DNA of 64,000 nt from Sorangium cellulosum So ce56. Its GTDB lineage: Bacteria > Myxococcota_A > Polyangia > Polyangiales > Polyangiaceae. The notes beneath the pieces were generated by a model. That model did not search any database and was not told where the DNA came from. It saw only the letters and a program-made list of their open reading frames with translations. Shown in pieces: positions 26,461 through 34,662 of this stretch (its first letter is position 1; every line of letters starts with the position of its first letter). A program made the translations under genes and the position numbers. Location: NCBI RefSeq assembly GCF_000067165.1, contig NC_010162.1, forward strand, positions 12,264,501 through 12,328,500, written 5' to 3'.

Positions 26461-26505
26461 GCCGCGCGGGCCCGCGCGGCGCGCTCCGACGCCGCGCGCG
26501 GCGTC
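26461..26505. terminator. Two perfect palindromes between convergent genes
   Basis: GCCGCGCGGGCCCGCGCGGC (26461-26480) and GACGCCGCGCGCGGCGTC (26488-26505) are both perfect inverted repeats. They sit between the end of the signalling cluster and the end of the convergent flavoenzyme gene, whose stop codon falls in the second palindrome. Probably a two-way transcription barrier. Confidence 0.6.
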
Positions 26506-27628
26506 AGGCGACGCCGAGCAGGGCCTTGCCCACGATGTCGCGGATCGCGGGGCCGGACAGGGCCATGATGGGGCCGCTCATCGCGTCGCGCAGGTGGCGC
26601 TCGATGGGGCGGCTGCGCATGTACCCGGCGCCGCCGGCGATCTCCAGGGCCGAGGTGGCGATGGCCACCGCGGCCTCGTTGGCCACCACCTTGGACTGCA
26701 GCTGCAGGAGGCCGTAGCTCGGGTCGCCCGCGTCCAGGGCGGCGGCGGTGCGCATGGCGAGGGCGCGCGCGGCCTCGAGGCGCAGGCTCATGTCGGCCAC
26801 GGCGAACTGCACCCATTGCAGCTCGGCGATGGGCCGGTCCCCCGGCGGCAGGACACGCTCCTTGGCGTAGGCCCCGGCCGCGGCCATGGCGGCCTCGGCG
26901 ATGCCCACGGAGAGCCAGCCGAGGCCGTTGGGGATGGGGTTGGGCGCAGTGGGATCGACCGCGAGCCGCCGCGACTCGGGCAGGAGCGTGCCCTGGAAGC
27001 GGACGATCTGGCTGCGCGTGGCCCGCATGCCGAGCGTGTCCCAGACGGGCTCGATGGCGATCGAGTCGTCCTTATCGAGGAGGAAGAACGCGGGCTGGCC
27101 GTCGCAGACCGCGGCCGTGAAGAAGAAGTCCGCGTGCTCGCACCCGGTGACGAAGCGCTTCTCGCCGGTCAGGCGATAGCCGCCCTCGGCCTTCCGGGCC
27201 ACCTGGCGCGGCACGAGGAACATGTTGCCGCTGGTGGGCTCGGAGAGCGCGTTGCCGACCCACGCGCCGCGGCGGATCGCCTGCTCGAAGCGGGACCGCT
27301 CGCCGGGGTCGACCAGGGCGCGGTACACCGACATGGCGCCCTGGTGCATGAGCCACGCCGTGGCGAACGACGCGTCGCCCCGCGCGAGGAGGGCGACGAT
27401 GCGGCCGAAGGTCAGCCACGAGCAGGGCGCGCGGGCGGCGTCGTCGCCCGCGGCCCCGCCGAGCAGCGCCGTGTTGATCGGGGAGCGGATCGTGGCGGCC
27501 AGCCCCTCGATCGGGAAGGTGGCGTCCCGGTCGTGCCGGGCCGCGTGCTCGGCGAGGACCGCCGAGATCCGCTCGGCCTCGGCGAGGAGCTCGTGGGCCT
27601 GATATGCGTCGTTCTTCTCTGCATTCAT
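26504..27628 (-). CDS. Acyl-CoA-dehydrogenase-family flavoenzyme
   Basis: A 374-residue protein of the acyl-CoA dehydrogenase / DszC-like fold. Visible blocks: GNALSEPTSGNMF and YRLTGEKRFVTGCEHADFFF (flavin and substrate region), DTLGMRATRSQIVRFQG, and the C-terminal helical VANEAAVAIATSALEIAGGAGYMRSRPIERHLRDA. It could dehydrogenate a thioester, or act as an N- or C-oxidising monooxygenase like other members in secondary metabolism. It is the third minus-strand gene after the nicotianamine-synthase-like gene and the aminotransferase (101-bp gap), so it may belong to that pathway. No other beta-oxidation genes are near. Confidence 0.85.
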   Translation of the reverse strand: MNAEKNDAYQAHELLAEAERISAVLAEHAARHDRDATFPIEGLAATIRSPINTALLGGAAGDDAARAPCSWLTFGRIVALLARGDASFATAWLMHQGAMSVYRALVDPGERSRFEQAIRRGAWVGNALSEPTSGNMFLVPRQVARKAEGGYRLTGEKRFVTGCEHADFFFTAAVCDGQPAFFLLDKDDSIAIEPVWDTLGMRATRSQIVRFQGTLLPESRRLAVDPTAPNPIPNGLGWLSVGIAEAAMAAAGAYAKERVLPPGDRPIAELQWVQFAVADMSLRLEAARALAMRTAAALDAGDPSYGLLQLQSKVVANEAAVAIATSALEIAGGAGYMRSRPIERHLRDAMSGPIMALSGPAIRDIVGKALLGVA

Positions 27629-27729
27629 GAGGTCGTTCCTCTGTGGCTGCGAGACACTGAGCTCGCCCGGCTGTCAACGAAGCCGGGTGGACGGAAGGTG
27701 GCGCCCCGGAGGTTCGCCGCGGCGGGCCC

Positions 27730-28881
27730 TCAGACCCGGCGCAGCCTCTCGGCCGCGCGCTCGAGCGTCTCGTCCCGCTTGGCGAAGCAGAACCGCAGGA
27801 CGGTCCCGGGCTCCACGCCGGACAGGAACGGGGAGATCGGGATCGAGGCGACGCCGTGCTCGCGGAGGAGGCTCCGCGCGAAATCGGCGTCTCGCTCCGT
27901 CGTGATCGCGGAATAGTCGACGAGCTGGAAATACGTGCCCTCGCACGTCAAGGGCCGCAGCCGAGAGCCCTCGATGAGCTTCAGGAACCGGTCGCGCTTT
28001 GCCTGGTAGAAGGGGGCGAGATCGGCGGCGAGCGGATCGCGCGCCACGATCTCGGCGTAGGCGAGCTGGATGGCCGCGTTCACCGCGAAGGTCACGAATT
28101 GATGCACCCGCTGGATCTCGGCCGAGAGCGGCTGCGGCGCCGCGCAGTAGCCGACCTTCCAGCCGGTCGTGTGGTACGTCTTCCCGAACGAGCTGATGAC
28201 CACGGAGCGGTCGGCCAGCTCCGGATACCGCGCGAGGCTCTCGTGCCGGCGCCCGTCGAAGAGGATGTGCTCGTACACCTCGTCGCCGACGACGAGGGCG
28301 TCGGTCCCCTCGAGCACCCGCGCGAGCTCGCGCATGTCGTCGGCCGACAGCATCGTTCCGGTGGGGTTGTGCGGCGAATTGATGAGCAGGAGCCGGGTCC
28401 GCGGCGTGAGCGCGCGCCGCACCTCGTCCCAGTCCACGCGGTAGTCCGGAAAGCGGAGCGTGACGAACACGGGCGTGCCGCCGTTCAGCAGCACGGCCGG
28501 CGCGTACGAGTCGTAACAAGGCTGGAACAGGATGACCTCGTCCCCGGGCCGGACGAACGCGGTCAGCGTGCTGAAGATGCCCTCGGTCGCCCCCGAGGTG
28601 ATCGTGATCTCGGTCGCCGGGTCGTAGCGGCGGCCGTAGAGCCGCTCGATCTTCGCGGACAGCGCCTCGCGCAGCGCCAGGACGCCCTGCATGGGGGCAT
28701 ACTGGTTGTGGCCGGCGCGCATGTGGCGCGCGACCGCCTCGACGAGCTCGGGCGCGCAGTCGAAATCCGGGAAGCCCTGCGACAGGTTGATGGCGCTGTG
28801 CTCGTTCGCGAGGCGCGTCATCACGGTGAAGATGCTGACGCCGGTCGACGGCAGCTTCGACGGGATCGCAGGTGGGGTCAT
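27730..28881 (-). CDS. Class I/II aminotransferase (methionine/kynurenine aminotransferase type)
   Basis: PLP aminotransferase (383 aa). The PLP lysine is Lys234 in SSFGKTYHTTGWK; NSPHNPTG, GDEVYEHILFDG and the N-terminal INLSQGFPDFD are clear. It closely resembles the YbdL-like, methionine- and glutamine-using group. It begins 37 bp after the stop of the nicotianamine-synthase-like gene and is probably co-transcribed with it. Two roles fit. One is remaking methionine from ketomethiobutyrate, which would recycle the methylthioadenosine that a nicotianamine synthase releases. The other is transamination of the nicotianamine-type product, as in plant phytosiderophore synthesis. The enzyme class is firm; the role is inference. 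Confidence 0.92.
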   Translation of the reverse strand: MTPPAIPSKLPSTGVSIFTVMTRLANEHSAINLSQGFPDFDCAPELVEAVARHMRAGHNQYAPMQGVLALREALSAKIERLYGRRYDPATEITITSGATEGIFSTLTAFVRPGDEVILFQPCYDSYAPAVLLNGGTPVFVTLRFPDYRVDWDEVRRALTPRTRLLLINSPHNPTGTMLSADDMRELARVLEGTDALVVGDEVYEHILFDGRRHESLARYPELADRSVVISSFGKTYHTTGWKVGYCAAPQPLSAEIQRVHQFVTFAVNAAIQLAYAEIVARDPLAADLAPFYQAKRDRFLKLIEGSRLRPLTCEGTYFQLVDYSAITTERDADFARSLLREHGVASIPISPFLSGVEPGTVLRFCFAKRDETLERAAERLRRV

Positions 28882-28918
28882 GATGGGCTCCTCGGCCGGG
28901 TCCTGACGGGCCGGGACC

Positions 28919-29770
28919 TTAGCATGTCACCGCGTCAGCCGGTGATCCGGTCGCGCCCGGCCGCTCCGCGATGATGGCCGAGTTGATCACCTCGTCGTGC
29001 GGATGGAGCTCCAGGAGCGGCTCGAACGGCGCCATTCCATGGATGTCGACCTCGGGGTAGAGCAGCGTGCGTAGTCGCTGCGAGCTGCGGACGAGGAGCA
29101 GCGCGCCCGGGCGCATCACCCCGTGGAGGTGGTGGAGCAGGCGGCTCTTCTCGCGCCGGTTCATGCCGACGAGCGCGGCGAGGAACACGCAGTCGAACTC
29201 CGAGAGGTCGGAGCAGGACAGGGCGTCGGCGCAGATGAACCCGAGCTTCTCCGAGAGCCCGAGCCGGCGCGCGAGCGCGCGGGCGTCGGCGCACGCGTCC
29301 TCGTCGGCGTCGATGTTGCTGACCGGGACGCCGAGGCGCTCGGCGAGCAGGATCGAGGTGAAGGGCAGCGGACCGGAGCCGATGAACAGCACGCGCCGCG
29401 GCGGCTCGTCGCGCACGCCCCGCAGGCCGGAGAGCTCGAGCCGGGTCAGCTTCTCGTAATTCACGGCGTACGGGAAGCTCCGGAGCTCGGCCGCCGGGTC
29501 GTCCGCGGCGGCGATGCGCCGCGCCCAGTGGCGCTCCAGCTCGTACTCGCCGCGCGAGCAGACGCGCCACAGGCCCTCCCGGATCGCGCTCACGGCCGGA
29601 TCTCCGAGCACCTCATCGGCCTCGCCGCGCGAGCGCGACATGGAGATGCTCACGAGCTCGCTGAACAGGTGGTTCACCCGCTGGCTCGGCTCGAGGGAGC
29701 CCATGCTCGCGAGCTCGTTGTAGATGCGGTGAATGCGTGTCGGAAGCGAAGGATCGATGATCGTGTTCAT
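28919..29770 (-). CDS. Nicotianamine-synthase-like enzyme
   Basis: A 283-residue SAM-dependent enzyme of the nicotianamine synthase family, which joins aminobutyrate units from SAM into a metal chelator and releases methylthioadenosine. The family pattern runs along the whole protein: IYNELASMGSLEPSQRVNHL at 17-35, LERHWARRI with Glu79 at the position of the plant catalytic Glu, SFPYAVNYEKL with Tyr101 and Tyr105, the SAM loop VLFIGSGPLPFTSI (127-140), NIDADEDAC, FLAALVGMNRREKSRLLHHL, RPGALLLVRSS and HDEVINSAII. It is somewhat shorter than plant enzymes (about 320 aa). It is the first gene of an operon with the aminotransferase, with a strong promoter and an operator upstream, and sits beside transport genes. 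Whether the product is nicotianamine or an analogue is unknown. Confidence 0.88.
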   Translation of the reverse strand: MNTIIDPSLPTRIHRIYNELASMGSLEPSQRVNHLFSELVSISMSRSRGEADEVLGDPAVSAIREGLWRVCSRGEYELERHWARRIAAADDPAAELRSFPYAVNYEKLTRLELSGLRGVRDEPPRRVLFIGSGPLPFTSILLAERLGVPVSNIDADEDACADARALARRLGLSEKLGFICADALSCSDLSEFDCVFLAALVGMNRREKSRLLHHLHGVMRPGALLLVRSSQRLRTLLYPEVDIHGMAPFEPLLELHPHDEVINSAIIAERPGATGSPADAVTC

Positions 29771-29850
29771 GAGGCCCTCCAGAACAGCGGATCTGTTCGT
29801 CAGGATCGGTGTGTGGGACCCCCGGCGGCCTCACCGACGCTGGCAGGCCA

Positions 29851-29879
29851 CTTATGCGTCGTGAACCCTGAAATGTCAA
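29851..29879 (-). promoter_or_regulatory. Sigma-70-type promoter of the nicotianamine-synthase-like gene
   Basis: On the minus strand, TTGACA (29874-29879) and CATAAG (29851-29856) are separated by 17 bp. This is a perfect -35 and a four-of-six -10, 80-110 bp before the start codon. The -35 lies inside the AT-rich operator-like box. Confidence 0.7.
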
Positions 29880-29900
29880 TTGCAAATGAATTGCATTTAA
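29871..29900. promoter_or_regulatory. Operator-like AT-rich box upstream of the nicotianamine-synthase-like gene
   Basis: The arms AAATG(T)CAATT (29871-29881) and AATTGCATTT (29889-29898) form an inverted repeat around GCAAATG; AATTGCA(A/T)(A/T)T also repeats directly 11 bp apart. The 14-bp core GTCAATTGCAAATG is identical to one at 38999-39012. It covers the -35 of the promoter. The shape resembles Fur- or Zur-family boxes, so metal repression is likely but not shown. Confidence 0.65.
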
Positions 29901-29953
29901 CGGACGCGGGCGCCGCGGCGGGGCCGTCATTCCCCGCCCCGATGCGCCTGGGA

Positions 29954-31759
29954 TCAGGCGGCCCGCGACGGCGCGAGGTGCGGCGCCTGGCGACGGAGGA
30001 TGCCCTCGGCCGTGTACAGGCGCGAGAACAGGTTGCGCGTGGCCGGGTCCGGATCTTCCCAGAGCCTCCTCAGGTAGCTCGGGTCGACGAGGCCAGCGCC
30101 GCTCAGCACGCAGCCCTTGTCGAAGAGGATGGCGGCCCTGTCCGCGAACGGCCTCGAGAACCACATCTCCGCGGGGATGGGGAACCCTTGCTTCTTGCGC
30201 GAGGCGATCGCCGGAGGGACGAGATCGACGAGGGCCTGCTTGTAGATCCCCTTCTCGGAGCCGCCCTGTTGCTTCAGCTCGCTCTGGAAATCGAAGGCGA
30301 CGCGGGCGAGCCCGGCGCTTGCGAGGGGCGAGCGGGCCTCGACGCCGTGGCGCATGCTGATGAGATCCATCTGCCGGAACTCGTAGACGACGAGCCGGCC
30401 GTGGAAGTGCAGGAGCTGGACGGCCTGCAGGCTGTCGAGCGGCCAGTCGCTGTAGAGCGAGAGGATCTGGCGGTATTTGCGGGTCGTCAGGCGCGCGGCG
30501 TCGTGGCGCGGCATGAGCTGCCTCAGGTCGGCCTTGCCGGACCAGTGAAAGGCGGCGAAGTAGCGCTCGGCGAGCTCGGCGAGGGGCACGTCCGCCATCG
30601 CCCGACCGTAGGAGTACCCGTCGAAGATCTCGTCAGGCCCGCTCCCGGAGAAGATCACGCGCGCCTCTCGCCCGGCCTCCTCGAAGAGCCGGATGAGGCA
30701 GGGCGCCTCCTGGGACCCGAGCGGCTCGCCGGCGGTCTCGATCCACCGGTCGAGGTAAGCGCAGTAGTCGGTGTCCGACAGGGTGATCTCGGTGTGCTGC
30801 GTTTCGTGCTCGCGGGCGAGCGCCCTCGAATAGGCGAACTCGTCGAAGACGCTGGTGCTCCTCGGGAGGAGCTGACCCGTCGGCTGAAAGCCGATGGAGA
30901 ACGTCCTCATCGGCAGGCCGGCGCGGCGGGCCGCGGCGAGGACCGCCGTGGAGTCGATGCCGCCGCTCAGCAGGAGACCGTAGGGGACCTCGAGGTCGAA
31001 CGTCCTCTGGCATCCGTCGATGACCGCGTCCCTGATCTCCTGCCGGATCGCGGGGACGTCGGTCCTCGCCAGGTCGCCGCGCGGGATCCGGTAGAAGCGC
31101 CCCGTCTCTTGCCGCTCGGGCGTCCTGGTCAGCCAGGTGCCGGACTCGAGCTTGCGGATCTGCCGGACGTGCGTGGCGCTGCCCAGGATGAAGCGGTGCG
31201 CGGTGAACTCCGCGAGGCCGTCGAGGTCCCAGTCCTTCCTGCGGTAAGGGTCCTTGATGAGCGGGTCGATCTCGGAGGCGAAGACCAGGGCGTCGTCGTC
31301 CTCCCACAGGTAAACGGTCTTCTGTCCGGTGGGGTCGCAGGCGATGAGCCCCGTCTGCGTCGCGCTGTCGAACAGGGCGAAGGCGAACATGCCCTCGAGG
31401 TGCTCCACGCAGGCGAGCCCCCATGCCTCGTACGCCGCGAGGATGACCTCGGTGTCCGAGGCGGTCCTGAACGGGAACCCCGACAGCCGCGCGCGCAGGT
31501 CACGGTGGTTGTAGATCTCGCCGTTGAAGACGATGGCGAGGCGCTGATCGGCCGAGGTGAGCGGCATGTCCGCGCCGGGGTTCCCGGCGTCGGTGATGCG
31601 CAGCCGGTTGCTGCCGAGCAGGGCCCAGCTCGCGCATTGCAGGGCGCCCCGCGCGTCCGGTCCCCGGTGGTGCATCGCCTCGAGGAGCGACGCCATCTCG
31701 TCGCGCTGCGCGGCGCCGATGGGATGCTTCTTGTTGAAGATGCCAGCGATCGAACACAT
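29954..31759 (-). CDS. Asparagine-synthetase (AsnB)-type glutamine amidotransferase
   Basis: A 601-residue two-domain enzyme. The N-terminal class II glutaminase begins MCSIAGIF with the nucleophile Cys2, followed by MHHRGPDA and FNGEIYNH. The C-terminal ATP-pyrophosphatase synthetase has the PP-loop LLLSGGIDSTAVL and FSGSGPDEIFDGY. AsnB-type enzymes amidate aspartate, but pathway paralogues form other amide bonds. Here it is the last gene of the TonB/ABC/MATE unit, beside a nicotianamine-synthase-like gene. I infer that it may amidate or ligate a carboxylate of the metallophore; a plain asparagine synthetase is the alternative. GGAG precedes the ATG. Confidence 0.93.
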   Translation of the reverse strand: MCSIAGIFNKKHPIGAAQRDEMASLLEAMHHRGPDARGALQCASWALLGSNRLRITDAGNPGADMPLTSADQRLAIVFNGEIYNHRDLRARLSGFPFRTASDTEVILAAYEAWGLACVEHLEGMFAFALFDSATQTGLIACDPTGQKTVYLWEDDDALVFASEIDPLIKDPYRRKDWDLDGLAEFTAHRFILGSATHVRQIRKLESGTWLTRTPERQETGRFYRIPRGDLARTDVPAIRQEIRDAVIDGCQRTFDLEVPYGLLLSGGIDSTAVLAAARRAGLPMRTFSIGFQPTGQLLPRSTSVFDEFAYSRALAREHETQHTEITLSDTDYCAYLDRWIETAGEPLGSQEAPCLIRLFEEAGREARVIFSGSGPDEIFDGYSYGRAMADVPLAELAERYFAAFHWSGKADLRQLMPRHDAARLTTRKYRQILSLYSDWPLDSLQAVQLLHFHGRLVVYEFRQMDLISMRHGVEARSPLASAGLARVAFDFQSELKQQGGSEKGIYKQALVDLVPPAIASRKKQGFPIPAEMWFSRPFADRAAILFDKGCVLSGAGLVDPSYLRRLWEDPDPATRNLFSRLYTAEGILRRQAPHLAPSRAA

Positions 31760-31790
31760 CGAGCACTCTCCTGGAGCTGGGACCGGAACG

Positions 31791-31818
31791 TGACGTGGCG
31801 TGACGTGGCGTGACGTGG
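31791..31818. repeat. Three 10-bp direct repeats, TGACGTGGCG
   Basis: TGACGTGGCG occurs at 31791 and 31801, and TGACGTGG at 31811, exactly 10 bp apart. They lie in the 95-bp gap before the AsnB-type gene, 30-60 bp upstream of its start. They could be stacked binding sites or simple slippage. Confidence 0.8.
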
Positions 31819-31854
31819 AGCGCCGCGACGCGGCGCGCGGCCCAGCGGCGCGCG

Positions 31855-33219
31855 TCAGGCGGTGACGGGCTCGCGATGGCGCGCCGGGAACGCCAGGGGC
31901 ATGAGCCTCGGCAGCGCCAGATGGAGATAGACGGAGCGCGTCAGGCTGAACAGGAGGAAGGCCATCCAGAGCCCGTGGTTGCCCCAGCGGGCCGAGGCGA
32001 CAGGCCAGATGGCGAAGAAGACCAGGGTCGCGGCGAGCAGCGAGTTGCGGACGGGGCCGGCCCGCGTCGCGCCCGTGAAGACGCACTCGAGGATCATGCT
32101 CCAGAAGATCGCGAGGGGGAACAGGACCATCCAGATGAAGTAGCGGCCCGTCGCCTGCGCGATCGACGCAAGCGGCGTGAACAGCGCGAGGATGGCCGGC
32201 TGCGCGGCGAGGCACGCGAGGCTGATGGCGAGCGCGGACAGCGATGCCGTCCAGAACGAGAGCCGGATCGCGCCGAGGAAGCGCTCCCGGGACTGGGCCC
32301 CTATCGCCTGGCCTGCGAGCATGCCCGCGGTGTTCCCGAGCCCGCCCAGCGCGCTGGAGATGACGAGCTGCATGTGCATCAGGATCGCGTTGACCGCCAG
32401 GGCCTCGGGGCCGAGGAGCGCGCTCTGGCGGGTGATCCAGCCGAAGACGCCGAGCAGGCAGGTCGTGCGCACGAGGACATCGCTGTTCACGCGCCACATG
32501 CGGGTGATGGCGTGGAGATCGGCGAGGTGCTGCCACCTCGGCTGGACGCCGCGCAGGTGGCCCTTGCGCCAGATCACCAGGAAGCCGACGACGACCTTCG
32601 TCACCTCGGCCAGCACGGTGGCCCAGGCGACGCCGCTCACCCCGAGGTCGAGCGCCGTGACGAAGGTGACGGTGAGGACCAGGTTGAGCAGGTCCATCCC
32701 GACATAGAGCAGCGTCACCCAGCGCACCTCGGCCATGCCGATGAGCCAGCCCGCGACCACGTAGCCCATCAGCACCGCGGGAGCCCCCCAGATGCGCGCC
32801 TCGTAATAGGCCGCCGCGTGGGACTCGACCTGTCCGCGGGCCCCCATCAGATCGATGCCGGCGGCCCCGAGGGGGCCCTGCAGCAGCACGAAGGCGCAGC
32901 CGACCAGGCCCGCGAAGACCAGCGGACGAAACAGCTGCAACGCGGCCTCCTGGCGATCCTCGGCGCCGCGCGCCTGGGCAGCGAAGCCGCTCGTGCTCGT
33001 CCGGAAGAAGCCGAGGAGCCAGTAAAGGGTGTTGAAGATCTGGCCGCCGACGGCGACTCCCCCCATCGTGGCCGCGTCGCCGAAGTGCCCCATGACCGCG
33101 GTGTCGGTGGCGTTCATGAGGGGTCCCGACAGGCCGGCGAGGGTCAGGGGGAGGGCGAGCTTCCAGTACGATCCGAAGCTCAAGGCCTCCTTTCGGGGCT
33201 GCGTGCGGTGCTGGGCCAT
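31855..33219 (-). CDS. MATE-family multidrug/metabolite exporter
   Basis: A 454-residue integral membrane protein with about twelve membrane segments in two homologous halves. MATE signatures are seen: LALPLTLAGLSGPLMNATDTAVMGHFG at the first helix (residues ~22-48), WLIGMAEVRWVTLLYVGMDLLN, and GLGNTAGMLAGQAIGAQSRERF at the start of the second half. MATE proteins export organic cations or siderophores using Na+ or H+. It is 3 bp from the preceding ABC permease gene in the same transcript, so its likely cargo is the product of the nicotianamine-type pathway. Confidence 0.93.
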   Translation of the reverse strand: MAQHRTQPRKEALSFGSYWKLALPLTLAGLSGPLMNATDTAVMGHFGDAATMGGVAVGGQIFNTLYWLLGFFRTSTSGFAAQARGAEDRQEAALQLFRPLVFAGLVGCAFVLLQGPLGAAGIDLMGARGQVESHAAAYYEARIWGAPAVLMGYVVAGWLIGMAEVRWVTLLYVGMDLLNLVLTVTFVTALDLGVSGVAWATVLAEVTKVVVGFLVIWRKGHLRGVQPRWQHLADLHAITRMWRVNSDVLVRTTCLLGVFGWITRQSALLGPEALAVNAILMHMQLVISSALGGLGNTAGMLAGQAIGAQSRERFLGAIRLSFWTASLSALAISLACLAAQPAILALFTPLASIAQATGRYFIWMVLFPLAIFWSMILECVFTGATRAGPVRNSLLAATLVFFAIWPVASARWGNHGLWMAFLLFSLTRSVYLHLALPRLMPLAFPARHREPVTA

Positions 33220-33222
33220 CGG

Positions 33223-34662
33223 TCAAGCCCTCGTCGCAGCACGTCGCTCGGCCTCTTCCAGCCACGGCGTCGCGTCGATGCGGCGGACGGCCAGCGGGAT
33301 CGCGGCACCGAGCAGCGCGAGGACACCGAGCAGGCCGGCGAGGCCGGAGAGGTGCAAGGGCCGCGGGCCGCCATCGAAGCGGTGGCGCGGGACGTGGTCG
33401 ATGCCGAACGCGGCGAGGCCCTTGTGATTGAAGACGAGCGGATAGAAGTACTGCTTCAGCTGCTCGTGGTAGGCCACCATGCTGTCCCTGAAGGCGAGCT
33501 CCGTGGCCATGTCCGTGCCCGCCATCCGGTCGAGCACGAGCTCCAGCGCGAGCGGCGGCAGGGCGAGCGCGGCCCGCGCGGTCCACTGCTCACGGCGCGC
33601 GAGCGCCGCGTGGTAGTCCTCGACCTGCCGGGCGACGTGCGCGTCGCCCACCTCGTGCATGGCGTAGTACCAGGGCCAGGAGAAGCGGTCTTCCGGGACA
33701 GGGGTCTGGGCCCACTCGGGCCGACGCGCGAAGAACGGGTCGAGGGTCGCGCGCTTCGGCCGGTCCCAGCCGGCGTTCATCTCCTGCCGCTGCGCGAGCG
33801 TGAGCTCGACGCCGCCGCGCGCGGGAGAGGCGGTGATGATCGCGAGGTTGACGAGCGCGGGGAGCAGGACGCACCAGGCGATCCAGACGCCCACGAGCGA
33901 GATCGCGTTCCACGCGGACGAGCGGCGCAGCGAGGCCACGAGGAAGACGAGGACGAACCAGAGCGCGATGTACGCGAGCGACGCGAGCGCGAAGGCGCCG
34001 GCGCGCGCGTCGAGCGGGAGGCCGAGCCAGGCGACGGCGAAGGCGAGCAGCGCGAGCGCGACGGCGGAGACCAGCCCGGCGCGCAGCGCGAGCCGGAGGG
34101 CGAGCACGCGGGACAGGCGCGTCGGCTGGGAGCAGACGAGCGGCTCGGTGCCGAGGTCGTCGTCGCGCGAGCGGACGTCGTAGCTCACGCCGATGATGAA
34201 GAGCGGGACGAGGAAGATGAGGACGAACCCGTAATCGAAGCTGCCGGAGAGCTGCTTCAGCGGGTTGGCGATGTCGGTCTTGTAGAGCTGCGGCACGAGG
34301 CCGGTGAAGCGCAGGTGACGGCTGTACGGGTGTACGTCGCGCAGCCCGGTCGAGAGCGCCGTCCACTCGTTCGGCTCGTGCGCGACCGGCATCGCGAGGT
34401 AGTAGAGGACGAGGCCGAGATCGTCCTCCTGCGCGTGCGTCTCGCGGAGGTAGCTCTCCTCCTCCCTGAGCGCCGGGTCGAGCGCCGCGATGACCTCACG
34501 CTCGCGGGCGACGCGGGCCGCGCCGTCGACGATGGCGGCGACGCCGGCGACGAGCAGCAGCGCGGCGGCGACGAGGACCATCCGCGCGCGGAGCACCTGG
34601 CGGAGCTCCAGGCGCGCGCGTGAGGGAACACGTACGAGGAGACGTGCGGGAAACGAGCTCAT
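33223..34662 (-). CDS. ABC-2 type transporter permease
   Basis: A 479-residue membrane protein. The first helix is at ~28-48 (RMVLVAAALLLVAGVAAIVDG), followed by a large outside loop (about 100 residues). A block of five to six helices lies between ~145 and 290 (FVLIFLVPLFIIGVSYDVRS is typical of ABC-2 permeases), then a second large loop and a last helix near 445-465 (LAGLLGVLALLGAAIPLAV). The ATG at 34662 overlaps the stop of the preceding permease by 4 bp. It forms the second half of a heterodimeric ABC-2 transporter, with the ATPase at the head of the operon. Confidence 0.87.
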   Translation of the reverse strand: MSSFPARLLVRVPSRARLELRQVLRARMVLVAAALLLVAGVAAIVDGAARVAREREVIAALDPALREEESYLRETHAQEDDLGLVLYYLAMPVAHEPNEWTALSTGLRDVHPYSRHLRFTGLVPQLYKTDIANPLKQLSGSFDYGFVLIFLVPLFIIGVSYDVRSRDDDLGTEPLVCSQPTRLSRVLALRLALRAGLVSAVALALLAFAVAWLGLPLDARAGAFALASLAYIALWFVLVFLVASLRRSSAWNAISLVGVWIAWCVLLPALVNLAIITASPARGGVELTLAQRQEMNAGWDRPKRATLDPFFARRPEWAQTPVPEDRFSWPWYYAMHEVGDAHVARQVEDYHAALARREQWTARAALALPPLALELVLDRMAGTDMATELAFRDSMVAYHEQLKQYFYPLVFNHKGLAAFGIDHVPRHRFDGGPRPLHLSGLAGLLGVLALLGAAIPLAVRRIDATPWLEEAERRAATRA

